Positions 1 through 7,695 of a stretch of 16,338 bases of DNA are shown in pieces. Below the pieces are notes generated by a model that was not told the DNA's origin, ran no database searches, and saw nothing but the letters and a program-made list of their open reading frames with translations. The position numbers and the translations under genes were made by a program. The stretch spans positions 1 through 16,338 of the forward strand of contig CALBLD010000125.1 of NCBI GenBank assembly GCA_937895775.1, read 5' to 3'. The first letter of the stretch is position 1. Each line of letters begins with the position of its first letter. Source of the DNA: an uncultured Clostridia bacterium (GTDB lineage Bacteria; Bacillota; Clostridia; Oscillospirales; CAG-272).

Positions 1-1682
1 TGATCGGAGACGCACTGCGTTTTGCGTCGGCGGCATCCGACAGCAATATAAGCACTGCCGAGACAGGCAGACGGCTTGACCGCTTCGGCAAATCGTTTGC
101 AAAGAGTACCGCAGCTCCCGCAATCATCAGCGAGGTAATGAGAAAAGCCGCCGACGGTACGACCGAAAAGGGTGAGAGCGAAATTGCCGCATTTTTCGTA
201 AAATATGCGGCGGAATCCACCCCCGACAGCATAAGAGCCGATGCGGGCATGGTATGCAGGCTGTTTTCGGCATGCATAAACAATGAATATCTGTTCGGCG
301 GCAAGGAAATAAATATCAAAAAGATGATGTCCGACCGCGATTTCGTGTCGGACGTGATCGAGGTCTTCCTTGACAACGGACACAACGAGGAAAGAATGAT
401 CGACCTGCTCAATGCAGGACTCACCGATGCGCTGGCGGCACTGGATGTGCCGAAAAACGGTAATGCGCTCTATAACGGTTTTATTTCCGGGGTTGAACGG
501 GCGATAGAAAAGAAGGATGCGGCAGAACTTGCACAGGTTTTCTCGGATCACGGATTTGATTTGTCGGAGGAAAATGCCGGGCAGATAATCGCACTTGCGG
601 GGGAGAGCGGAGCGGATGTCGGCAAGGTTCTTGCCGACGCCTGCGAAAAATCGCTTGTAACCGACGATGACGGCAAGCCGCTCGATCTTTCGGACAAGGA
701 AAACTTTGCGGATGCCTGCCCGATTGTTACCGTCGCCGATCTGCTCTTTAAAAAATCTGGTGTAAAGGATCCCGAAAGAGAAGCCGATCTGCTTGCGGAG
801 GCGATCTGCTCGATCACGGGCGCGGAAAGCATCGGAGACTCGAAGAATACCGATCCGAAGGAGTTGCTCAAAGCTTTCGGCAAGTCGCTTGACGCACTTT
901 CGAAGAGTGAGCTTTTCGGCAAGGATGCGATTCCGGATACGGTTGCGCTCCTGCTCCAGACCGAAGAAGTAAAGAGTGCGACCGGGATCGGCGCGAAAAA
1001 GGCGGCGGAGGTCGCAAAAACGCTCGGCGAGCATGCCGAAAAGGAATCTTATGAATCGGTGCTGAACTCGGTTTCGGATACTTTTGATGCGGTCGGGAAG
1101 CTTGCCGATTCGGACGGCGGCAAGGACAGCGAGAGCCTGAACGAGGCGACAACTTCGCTTATAAAGTCGGCAACGCCCGCCTCGATCGATTTCATCAAGG
1201 CTGTCGTCGATGCCGAAGCACTTGAAAAGATATGCGGCAAAAAGGAAACGGCAGAGACGCTTTCGAAGGTAATATCCGATATGCTCGACAATTTTGCCGA
1301 TGCCAAGGAAAAGGGCATGACCGATGAGGAATGTGAAAAAGAGGCGAAGGCTCTCGGTGAGCTTGTCGCTCTTGCGGGCGGTGAGAACCCGAAGGTTCCG
1401 GATATAAGGACATTCGTCGAAAAAATGACCGCATCGAAGATAGTCATGTCAACCGTTATCGATATCTCCAAGGATGAAAACGGCATGCTGAAAAACGATC
1501 CTCTCGGACTGTCGCTCAGCCCGAGCGAGAGCGAGAAGGCGGAGATCGCCGACGCGCTCACAAGCTCGCTTGCGGGCGAGGATGCCGACGCAAAAGTCGA
1601 AAAGGTCGGCGCGATCGGCGCACTGCTCGGGGTTTCGCTTGAAATATCGGGTGACCGCGTGGTCGTAAAAGGCGCAAAATAA
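1..1682 (+). CDS. Large acidic helical protein of unknown function, 5'-truncated
   Basis: The reading frame (codons starting at position 3) is open from the window edge to TAA at 1682, so about 559 residues are visible and the true start lies outside. The first ATG, at 138, has no ribosome binding site and is internal. I do not recognise the family. The visible part has no membrane segment or signal peptide. It is rich in Ala, Glu, Asp, Lys and Ser, with repeated amphipathic stretches of the type ALGELVALAG, GAKKAAEVAKTL and LSKVISDML, so it is probably all-helical. It ends in a short beta-like tail (SLEISGDRVVVKGAK). An N-terminal membrane domain upstream, for example CvpA-like, is possible but only a guess. 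The Ala/Glu/Lys richness produces long meaningless frames on the other strand. Confidence 0.8.
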   Translation, partial: IGDALRFASAASDSNISTAETGRRLDRFGKSFAKSTAAPAIISEVMRKAADGTTEKGESEIAAFFVKYAAESTPDSIRADAGMVCRLFSACINNEYLFGGKEINIKKMMSDRDFVSDVIEVFLDNGHNEERMIDLLNAGLTDALAALDVPKNGNALYNGFISGVERAIEKKDAAELAQVFSDHGFDLSEENAGQIIALAGESGADVGKVLADACEKSLVTDDDGKPLDLSDKENFADACPIVTVADLLFKKSGVKDPEREADLLAEAICSITGAESIGDSKNTDPKELLKAFGKSLDALSKSELFGKDAIPDTVALLLQTEEVKSATGIGAKKAAEVAKTLGEHAEKESYESVLNSVSDTFDAVGKLADSDGGKDSESLNEATTSLIKSATPASIDFIKAVVDAEALEKICGKKETAETLSKVISDMLDNFADAKEKGMTDEECEKEAKALGELVALAGGENPKVPDIRTFVEKMTASKIVMSTVIDISKDENGMLKNDPLGLSLSPSESEKAEIADALTSSLAGEDADAKVEKVGAIGALLGVSLEISGDRVVVKGAK

Positions 1683-1714
1683 TCGGTAAAAACCCGTTTG
1701 CGACAAAAAAACGA

Positions 1715-1744
1715 CGGGAATCGGCAGAGAAAAGCCGATTCCCG
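1715..1744 (-). terminator. 11-bp hairpin with a T-run on the minus-strand side
   Basis: Arms CGGGAATCGGC (1715-1725) and GCCGATTCCCG (1734-1744) pair perfectly around an 8-nt loop. The run of seven A at 1704-1711 lies on the left, so the T-tract needed for intrinsic termination is present only for minus-strand transcription. On the plus strand the hairpin is followed by CACCCTCTTGACA, which is not T-rich. It sits just after the stop of the first gene and 8 nt before the next promoter. It may still act weakly in the plus direction. Confidence 0.5.
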
Positions 1745-1751
1745 CACCCTC

Positions 1752-1780
1752 TTGACAAAAAAGCTTTTGCGTGCTACAAT
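1752..1780 (+). promoter_or_regulatory. Near-consensus sigma-A promoter of the ECF S-component gene
   Basis: TTGACA at 1752-1757 is followed after exactly 17 nt by TACAAT at 1775-1780. Transcription would start near 1787, leaving a leader of only about 30 nt, too short for a classical riboswitch. Confidence 0.8.
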
Positions 1781-1817
1781 AGACGGCAATCAATGCTTTT
1801 GCAAAGGAATGATATGT

Positions 1818-2408
1818 ATGAGAAGAGATAAAAACCATGTGTTCAGACTCACGCTTGCGGCTGTTTTCTCGGCACTTGTGGTTGTTTTTCAGCTTGTGAG
1901 CTATTTTGTGAAAATCGGACCGTTCGGCATTACCGTGACGCTTGTCCCGGTCGTACTCGGAGCGGCACTGCTCGGAGCGGGCGGCGGCGCACTTCTCGGC
2001 GGAGTTTTCGGAGTTGTCGTATCCCTCTGCTCGATATTCGGACTTGACACAGGCGGAAACATTCTGTTCGGAGTCAATCCCTTCCTGACGATTCTCGTCT
2101 GCCTTGTGAAGGGAATTGCCGCAGGACTTGTCGCAGGACTTGTTTTCAAGGCACTGTCGAAGAAAAAGCATGTCGGACTCGGCGCGGTTCTCGCATCGGC
2201 GAGCGCACCGATCGTAAACACATCGCTCTTCTGCGTGTTTATGTTCCTCTTTGCGCAGTGGGCGGGCGGCACCGATCTGCTCTTTTATGTGATAACCGGA
2301 CTTGTCGGCTGGAATTTCCTTATCGAATTTTCGATCAACCTTGTCCTGTCGCCGATAATTCTTGCGGTTATCAATGCGGTGAACAAGAGCAAAAAGATTT
2401 TTGAGTAA
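1818..2408 (+). CDS. ECF transporter S component (substrate-specific membrane subunit)
   Basis: A 196-residue, very hydrophobic protein with about six membrane helices, of the size and pattern of ECF_trnsprt-type substrate-binding subunits. Such S components bind a vitamin or similar small molecule and dock onto a shared T subunit plus two ATPases (EcfA/A'/T). Those are not in this window, so it would use a module encoded elsewhere, as group II ECF transporters do. Typical features are the N-terminal LTLAAVFSALVVVFQLVSYF helix and the Gly-rich segment GAALLGAGGGALLGGVFG. The ATG at 1818 follows AAAGGA (1802-1807) by 10 nt; the frame is open further upstream, but that would reach past the promoter. 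The substrate cannot be assigned from sequence alone. The gene stands alone between its own promoter and a terminator. Confidence 0.8.
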   Translation: MRRDKNHVFRLTLAAVFSALVVVFQLVSYFVKIGPFGITVTLVPVVLGAALLGAGGGALLGGVFGVVVSLCSIFGLDTGGNILFGVNPFLTILVCLVKGIAAGLVAGLVFKALSKKKHVGLGAVLASASAPIVNTSLFCVFMFLFAQWAGGTDLLFYVITGLVGWNFLIEFSINLVLSPIILAVINAVNKSKKIFE

Positions 2409-2455
2409 AAGTCCCGCCCGATTTTTCGGACACAAAAGTCCTTGTGTGAGTATTT

Positions 2456-2487
2456 CGGTCAGTCGGCGGCGACTGACCGTTTTATTT
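2456..2487 (+). terminator. Intrinsic terminator after the ECF S-component gene
   Basis: The 10-bp perfect stem CGGTCAGTCG (2456-2465) / CGACTGACCG (2470-2479) has the four-base loop GCGG and is followed by TTTATTTTG. Confidence 0.85.
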
Positions 2488-2506
2488 TGAGCCGAAGGTG
2501 GTAAAA

Positions 2507-2512
2507 TATAAT
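2507..2512 (+). promoter_or_regulatory. Possible -10 element for the HdeD-like gene
   Basis: TATAAT at 2507-2512 lies 70 nt before the next coding region and directly after the previous terminator. No good -35 is visible: the best candidate is a TTTTGA-like hexamer 16 nt upstream, inside the terminator tail. The leader that follows can fold: CGGACG (2522-2527) pairs with CGTCCG (2557-2562), and inside it GATCG (2535-2539) pairs with CGATC (2547-2551), just before AGGAG at 2567-2571. Confidence 0.45.
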
Positions 2513-2582
2513 CAAACAGAGCGGACGTTAATCTGATCGGATAAAACGATCGGCGGCGTCCGGAAAAGGAGTTTTGATTTTT

Positions 2583-3188
2583 ATGCGTTCTTACAATTCG
2601 GTCAAAGCCGCAAAGATCGGCTATATCGCTGCGTCGGTTGCGGTCTGCCTGCTCGGACTGGTCATAATGATTTATCCGCAGGTGTCGCTGAGCGTTCTCG
2701 GCATTTCGTGCGGAGTAATCTGTGTGCTGTTCGGCATAATACGTCTTGTCGGTTATTTTTCGCGGGATCTTTACCGCCTTGCTTTTCAGTATGATCTTAC
2801 CTCGGGACTGCTGCTCATTGCGCTCGGAATCATCATGCTGGTGCGCCCGTCGTGGCTTATGACCTTCATCTGCATTGCGCTCGGGCTGTTCATTCTCGCC
2901 GACGGGCTGTTCAAAATCCAGATAGCCGTCGATTCGAAACGCTTCGGTCTCGGAAGTTGGTGGCTGATACTGATTCTTGCCCTCATAACGGCGGCGGCGG
3001 GACTTGTCCTTATGCTTCGTCCGGGCAGCGGCAGTGTCTTTCTGACCGTTCTTATCGGAATAAATCTGCTTTCGGAAGGAATTCTGAACGTCTGTACTGC
3101 GATCACCGCAGTCAAGGTGTCGAAAAAAATGAAAGAGATCGACGATGCTGTCGAGGCGGATTTCAGAGATCTGAGCGACGACAGATAA
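2583..3188 (+). CDS. HdeD-like DUF308 membrane protein
   Basis: A 201-residue integral membrane protein with about six helices arranged as three repeated helix pairs, the layout of the HdeD/DUF308 family. Characteristic segments are LLGLVIMIYPQVSLSVLG, LLIALGIIMLVRPSWLM and AAAGLVLMLRPGSGSVFL; each has a helix, then xP or RP, then a second helix. E. coli HdeD is linked to acid resistance, but the clostridial members have no settled function. The C-terminus is charged (EIDDAVEADFRDLSDDR) and probably cytoplasmic. I chose the ATG at 2583, 11 nt after AGGAG; a TTG at 2574 is in frame but only 2 nt from the SD. The next gene starts 36 nt downstream, so the two are probably cotranscribed. Confidence 0.8.
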   Translation: MRSYNSVKAAKIGYIAASVAVCLLGLVIMIYPQVSLSVLGISCGVICVLFGIIRLVGYFSRDLYRLAFQYDLTSGLLLIALGIIMLVRPSWLMTFICIALGLFILADGLFKIQIAVDSKRFGLGSWWLILILALITAAAGLVLMLRPGSGSVFLTVLIGINLLSEGILNVCTAITAVKVSKKMKEIDDAVEADFRDLSDDR

Positions 3189-3224
3189 CAAACATCAAAA
3201 AACAACATCGGAGGAAAATCGGTC

Positions 3225-3947
3225 ATGGAATATCTGTCCGGAGCTGTCTTTCTGTTTGCACTCGGAGCGAGTGCGGGTTGGCTGCTTGAACTTGTATACC
3301 GCCGTATCGCACACGGCAAATGGATAAATCCCGGCTTTCTTGTCGGACCCTGCCTGCCGCTTTACGGAAGCGGAGTCCTTCTGCTTTACCTGCTTTGCAG
3401 TCTCAAGCTGTCATTTGTCGGGACGGTGTGGCTCAGAGAATGTCTGCGTGTGCTGATAATCACGCTGACGCTCACCGCAATCGAATATGTTACCGGTGTT
3501 GTGTTCACAAAATATTACCACGTGAGACTGTGGGATTACAGCAGTCGTCCGGGAAACATCGATGGTCAGATATGTCCGCTGTTCAGCCTCATCTGGGGAG
3601 TGCTCGGAGCCGCCTATGCGTTTTTTCTGCACGGAAGACTTGTCACGGCATGCGCGGTTGTCGCAAAAAGTCCGGTCTGGCTCTTTCTGTCGGGGATATA
3701 TGTCGGAATCTTTCTTGTTGACTGCGTTTACAGCCTCGGCGTCGTCAGAAATATCAAACGCTTTGCGGAGGAACAGAAGCTCCAGATCAGATACGAGCAT
3801 CTCAAGCTGTCGATTGCCGAGCGTGCGAAAAAACTGCGTGTCAGACAGAATTTCGTTTTCCCGCTCGGAAGCTCTGCCGAAAAGCTCAGGGCATCCCTTG
3901 AAGGGTATATAAATACGATCCGCGAAAAAGCGGCGAAAAACAAATAA
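3225..3947 (+). CDS. DUF1113 (CmpB-like, 'putative ABC transporter permease') membrane protein
   Basis: A 240-residue protein with about five membrane helices. The N-terminal part, with GWLLELVYRRIAHGKWINPG then GPCLPLYGSGVLLLY, is the hallmark of DUF1113/ABC_trans_CmpB proteins, which are widespread in Clostridia. The family is labelled a putative ABC-transporter permease, but the biochemical role is not established. The central segment EYVTGVVFTKYYHVRLWDYS is also family-like. The C-terminal 70 residues are basic and probably a cytoplasmic coiled region. GGAGG at 3210-3214 precedes the ATG by 10 nt. It sits 36 nt behind the HdeD-like gene without a promoter of its own and converges on asnB. 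Confidence 0.8.
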   Translation: MEYLSGAVFLFALGASAGWLLELVYRRIAHGKWINPGFLVGPCLPLYGSGVLLLYLLCSLKLSFVGTVWLRECLRVLIITLTLTAIEYVTGVVFTKYYHVRLWDYSSRPGNIDGQICPLFSLIWGVLGAAYAFFLHGRLVTACAVVAKSPVWLFLSGIYVGIFLVDCVYSLGVVRNIKRFAEEQKLQIRYEHLKLSIAERAKKLRVRQNFVFPLGSSAEKLRASLEGYINTIREKAAKNK

Positions 3948-3953
3948 AAAGCA

Positions 3954-3983
3954 CGACCGCCACGGATTTTCCCGCGGCGGTCG
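3954..3983. terminator. Shared terminator between convergent DUF1113 and asnB genes
   Basis: Two 12-nt arms, 3954-3965 and 3972-3983, pair with one A-C mismatch around the loop ATTTTC. The minus-strand transcript of asnB sees a strong tail (TGCTTTTTTATTTG); the plus-strand tail (CTTTGTCTGT) is weaker. It lies 7 nt after the DUF1113 stop and 10 nt after the asnB stop. Confidence 0.75.
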
Positions 3984-3992
3984 CTTTGTCTG

Positions 3993-5808
3993 TCATACCG
4001 AAAAGTTTACCTTTTCGCTCCAGAATGCAAACTGCACGAGCCATGCCGTAAGCTGTGGGCGGGACATGAGCTGACCGAGCCATGTTATGTCGTCGCCGTC
4101 GATCATTGCGCAAACCTTTTTGCGGTCGATCACCGACGCAAAAAAACTGTCCTCCCGCATTTTTTCTTCAAGCATTTCGCGCACGAGCCGCTCGTAGCCT
4201 TTCGAATGGGTCTTCGGATAAGGCGATTTCTTGCGGTGAAGGATGTTGTCGGGCAGAAGTCCCTCGGCGGCACGGCGCAGAAGCGATTTTTCGACTCCGT
4301 TTTCGAACTTCACCGATTTCGGCAGGTCGTAGACAAATTCGATTATCCTGTGATCGGCAAACGGAACTCTGACCTCAAGGGACGCCGCCATGCTCATGCG
4401 GTCCTTGCGTTCAAGCAGATTCGACATGAAATAGTTGACCGAGAGCATGGTCGCACGGCGGTATGCGATCATCTCTTCGTCGTCCGAATCGGCGATCGGA
4501 ACGCCGGACACGGCTTTTTTGTATGCCGCCGACAAAAATTCCATGCCGTCGTCGGGACGTGCAAACTCATCACGGAAAAGGGACAGCCTGACCGTCGGAT
4601 CGTGCATCCACGGGAAAAAGCCGCGGTTTATCATTTCCGGACGGTAGAACCAAGGATATCCGCCGAAGATTTCGTCCGAACATTCGCCCGAGATCGCAAC
4701 CGTGTGGCTCTTTCTGACCTGCCTGCAATAAAAGAGCAGAGAGGAGTCAATGTCCGCCTGACCGGGCATGTATGTCGCGGAAATATGCCGCCTCCGGGAG
4801 CAGATCCGCAACGTCGCGGTCGCCCGCCGTCAGGATTCTGTGGTCGGTGCCGAGATGTTTTGCAAGACCGGGGGCAAATTCGTCGTCCGAGGCGGGCTGG
4901 AAGAGCGATTTTCTGAAATTTTCATGCTCTCCTTCGTATTCAAATGAAAATGTTGACAGCTTTTCTCCCTTTGCCTCAAATTCCTTTGCGGCGATTGCCG
5001 TAAGAACCGAGCTGTCAAGTCCGCCCGACAGGAAGGTGCAGAGCGGGACGTCCGATCTGCACTGCCGTTTTACCGCATCGAAAAGCAGAGCGCGGAGCTG
5101 CTCTGCCGCCTCTGCCGGGTCGTAAATTGTCGGACGGTGTGCGCAAAGTGACCAGTAACTGCGGATTCTTGTGCCGTCGTCGTCCGCAACAAGGCACTTG
5201 CCCGCACCGAGCTGATAAATGTCCTTGTAGACCGTGCTTTCGGGCAGAGTGACCGGAGAGAGAAGGAGAAGCTGCCATACACCCTCTGCGCCGATCGTCG
5301 GACGGACAAGCGGATTTGCGAGCAGTCCCTTTATTTCGGAGCTTATCAGCAGTCCGCCGCTGTCGGGGACGGTGTAGAAAAGCGGTTTGACCCCGAGACG
5401 GTCCCTTGCCGCAAACAGCTTTCTTTCGGTTTTGTCCCATATCACGAACGCGAAAATGCCGTTCAGATGCTTCGGGCAGTCTTCACCGTATACCAGATAT
5501 GACCCGAGTACGACCTCGGTGTCGCATCCGGTTTTAAAGCGCATGCCCCTTTTTTCAAGTTCCGCACGCAGCTCGTCGGTGTTGTAGATTTCGCCGTTGT
5601 ATGCGATCACGGCGCGTTTTCCCTCAAACTCCCCCGACATCGGCTGATCTCCGTTTTCGGGATCCATGACCGCAAGGCGGTTGTGCGCAAGCGCGATTCC
5701 GTCCCCCCGCATGACCGCGCTCCTGTCGGGTCCGCGCAGCTTCATGACCTCTGACATACGCTCCGCAAAACGAAGCTCGCTTTTGTATATTGCGGCAATC
5801 GAACACAT
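3993..5808 (-). pseudogene. asnB: asnB: glutamine-hydrolysing asparagine synthetase, broken by a 4-bp duplication
   Basis: Asparagine synthetase B converts aspartate, ATP and glutamine to asparagine. The upstream frame (5808-4747) carries the glutaminase domain: catalytic Cys2 (MCSIAAIY), LRGPD at 24-28, AYNGEIYNTDEL at 69-80 and CDTEVVLGSY at 95-104. It also holds the start of the synthetase domain with the pyrophosphate loop SGGLDSS at 261-267. The rest of the synthetase domain lies in another frame: MPGQADIDSSLLFYC, GECSDEIFGGYPWF, RKDRMSMAASLEVRVPF. The frames meet at 4768-4775, where ATGT occurs twice in tandem; one copy fewer joins RD to MPGQADIDSS without loss, giving about 603 residues, the family length. 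As read, the product stops about 10 residues after the junction (IHARSGGH). The ATG at 5808 has only a weak, distant SD (AAAGG). The sequence cannot show whether the break is real or a read or assembly error. Confidence 0.85.
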
Positions 5809-5837
5809 AAGTTTTTATCCGACCTTTCAACCTGTAA

Positions 5838-5882
5838 TTATCGTTTCGATAAATCATATGCCGATGAAAAAATAAGGTTCAA
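5838..5882 (-). promoter_or_regulatory. Candidate asnB promoter with palindrome at the start site
   Basis: On the minus strand TTGAAC (plus 5877-5882) lies 18 nt before TATGAT (plus 5853-5858). Immediately downstream is the perfect inverted repeat TTATCG-TTT-CGATAA at 5838-5852, which covers the expected transcription start near 5846. It could be an operator, but I recognise no regulator for it. Confidence 0.5.
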
Positions 5883-5928
5883 AGTCCCTTTGTTAATATT
5901 GTTTTTACAGATTTTTTCGTAAAATCCC

Positions 5929-5957
5929 TTGTTTATTCGCAAAAAAAATGATATAAT
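5929..5957 (+). promoter_or_regulatory. Sigma-A promoter of the galactokinase-family gene
   Basis: TTGTTT (5929-5934) and a perfect TATAAT (5952-5957) are separated by 17 nt. The region is strongly A/T-rich. The leader is about 30 nt long and ends in AAGGAG (5983-5988). Confidence 0.65.
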
Positions 5958-5995
5958 ATCAAAACAAAATATCACTGCAGTTAAGGAGCTTTACC

Positions 5996-7279
5996 ATGAA
6001 TGTAAAAGAGCTTGTTTCATTTATTGAAAAGGGTGAGCTTGATGCCGTTCTGACCGAACTTTACGGCAAGGAAAATCTCACATATCAGAAGGCACGTTAC
6101 ATATCCGCCGTCAGAGGCTTTGAGAAGCAGTACGGCGACGCGGACGAACTTCGTCTTTTCTCGGTTCCCGGCAGATCCGAGGTTTCGGGCAACCATACCG
6201 ACCACAACCACGGCAAGGTGCTTGCCGCATCGATCGACCTTGACATCATCGCCGTTGCAACCCGCACCGATGACGGGATCATCGCCGTCAAATCCGAAGG
6301 TTTCCCCGAGGATGTCGTGAAGATTTCGGAGATCGCAGTCGATGAGTCGAAGTTTGCGACCTCGTTTGCGGTAATCGAGGGTATGTGCGACGGCTTTGTG
6401 AAGCACGACTGCGCAGTCGGCGGCTTCAGAGCATATACGACGTCGAATGTTTTCAAAGGCTCGGGACTTTCGTCCTCGGCGGCGTTTGAGGTCATGATAG
6501 GCAATATACTGCGCTCGCTCTACAACAACGAGATCGACAATGTTGAGATCGCAAAAATATCACAGTACAGCGAAAATGTTTTCTTCGGCAAGCCCTGCGG
6601 ACTTATGGATCAGATGGCATGCGCGGTCGGCGGATTTATTTCTATTGATTTCAAGGATCCGTCCGAGCCTGTAATTACATCGCCCGAGTTTGACCTGTCG
6701 GCAATCGGCTATTCACTCTGCATTGTGGATACAGGCGGAAACCACGCCGATCTTACCCCCGATTATGCGGCTGTTCCCGCCGAAATGAAGGCTGTGGCAA
6801 GAGAACTCGGCGGCGAGGTTCTGCGTGATGTGTCAAAGCTTGAACTGCTTGAACGCATCCCCGAACTGCGTGAAAAATGCGGCGATCGCGCCGTTCTGCG
6901 CGCTCTCCACTTCTTTGCCGAGAACGACCGCGTCGATATGCAGAAGGCGGCACTCGAAAGAGGTGATATCGACAGCTTCTTCGCGGGCGTGCGTGCGTCC
7001 GGCAATTCGTCCTTCAAATATCTCCAGAACGTCTACACAACCAAAAATGTCGCAGAGCAGGGACTTTCGCTCGCGCTCTGCCTGACCGAGGAATTTCTTG
7101 CGACCGTTGAAAAACCGTCGGCATGCCGTGTTCACGGCGGCGGATTCGCTGGAACGATACAGGCGTTTGTTCCCACCGAGAACGCGCACGAGCTTGCAAA
7201 ACTCATGGATCGCGTCTTCGGAGAGGGCGCATGCCACATTCTTCGCATACGCACAAAGGGTGCGATCTGCATAATCTGA
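5996..7279 (+). CDS. galK: Galactokinase-family GHMP sugar kinase
   Basis: A 427-residue GHMP kinase that would phosphorylate galactose, or a related sugar, at C1 with ATP. All three family motifs are present. The sugar-binding signature VPGRSEVSGNHTDHNHG (57-73) and the ATP loop GSGLSSSAA (155-163) come first. The C-terminal VHGGGFAGTIQAFVP follows. The catalytic Asp is in CGLMDQ (Asp205). In E. coli GalK the first motif reads GRVNLIGEHTDYN; here the Glu is Asn (GNHTDHN), a form I associate with clostridial galactokinase-like proteins, so the sugar may not be galactose. There is an extended N-terminal region of about 50 residues. AAGGAG lies 7 nt before the ATG. No galT or galE is adjacent. 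It heads a run with the small membrane protein 38 nt downstream. Confidence 0.8.
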   Translation: MNVKELVSFIEKGELDAVLTELYGKENLTYQKARYISAVRGFEKQYGDADELRLFSVPGRSEVSGNHTDHNHGKVLAASIDLDIIAVATRTDDGIIAVKSEGFPEDVVKISEIAVDESKFATSFAVIEGMCDGFVKHDCAVGGFRAYTTSNVFKGSGLSSSAAFEVMIGNILRSLYNNEIDNVEIAKISQYSENVFFGKPCGLMDQMACAVGGFISIDFKDPSEPVITSPEFDLSAIGYSLCIVDTGGNHADLTPDYAAVPAEMKAVARELGGEVLRDVSKLELLERIPELREKCGDRAVLRALHFFAENDRVDMQKAALERGDIDSFFAGVRASGNSSFKYLQNVYTTKNVAEQGLSLALCLTEEFLATVEKPSACRVHGGGFAGTIQAFVPTENAHELAKLMDRVFGEGACHILRIRTKGAICII

Positions 7280-7317
7280 TAGTGTATGCCCGATAGGTCT
7301 GCAAAGGAGGGCGGAAA

Positions 7318-7683
7318 ATGAAAATTCCGAGGATAGATATCGGCAAAGAGCTTCTTTCCAAGGTGATCCGCCTTGCCCTTTGCCTTGCGGCGGTCATGAC
7401 CGTGTATGTTCTGATACTGAAATACAGGCTGACCGCCGCTTATGTGGGGCTTTATGTCGTCACCGGACTCGTCTGCTGCGCGGTTGCCGTGCTGACCCGA
7501 GGCTTTTCCAAGAAAAAGCTTTGTGAGGACGATCTTCCGCAGGGACTTTGCCGCGAGGAGATCGAAAAAAGGCTCGCCTCCGCCGAAAAAAAGAGAGAGA
7601 TCGGGGTAAAGCTCGGATATCTGCTCGTTCCGCTGGCGGCTGTAATTATGTTTGATATTGTCTGGGTCTGCTTTTTCAGCTGA
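7318..7683 (+). CDS. Small membrane protein of unknown function
   Basis: A 121-residue protein with two N-terminal helices (about 17-35 and 40-60), a charged cytoplasmic segment (KKKLCEDDLPQGLCREEIEKRLASAEKKRE) and a third helix at the C-terminus. I recognise no family. It has the strongest ribosome binding site in the window, AAAGGAGG at 7303-7310, 7 nt before ATG. It lies 38 nt behind the galactokinase gene and 12 nt before walJ, so it is probably in the same transcript. Confidence 0.75.
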   Translation: MKIPRIDIGKELLSKVIRLALCLAAVMTVYVLILKYRLTAAYVGLYVVTGLVCCAVAVLTRGFSKKKLCEDDLPQGLCREEIEKRLASAEKKREIGVKLGYLLVPLAAVIMFDIVWVCFFS

Positions 7684-7695
7684 CCTTCGGTTTTT

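Noticed and set aside
1781..1817. A vitamin riboswitch before the ECF S component
   Set aside because: The leader after the near-consensus promoter is about 30 nt, too short for known vitamin riboswitches.
1449..3191. A 580-codon minus-strand open frame
   Set aside because: It lies antisense to the end of the first gene and to two well-supported membrane protein genes with their own SDs. Its product is a low-complexity string of charged residues with no recognisable domain.
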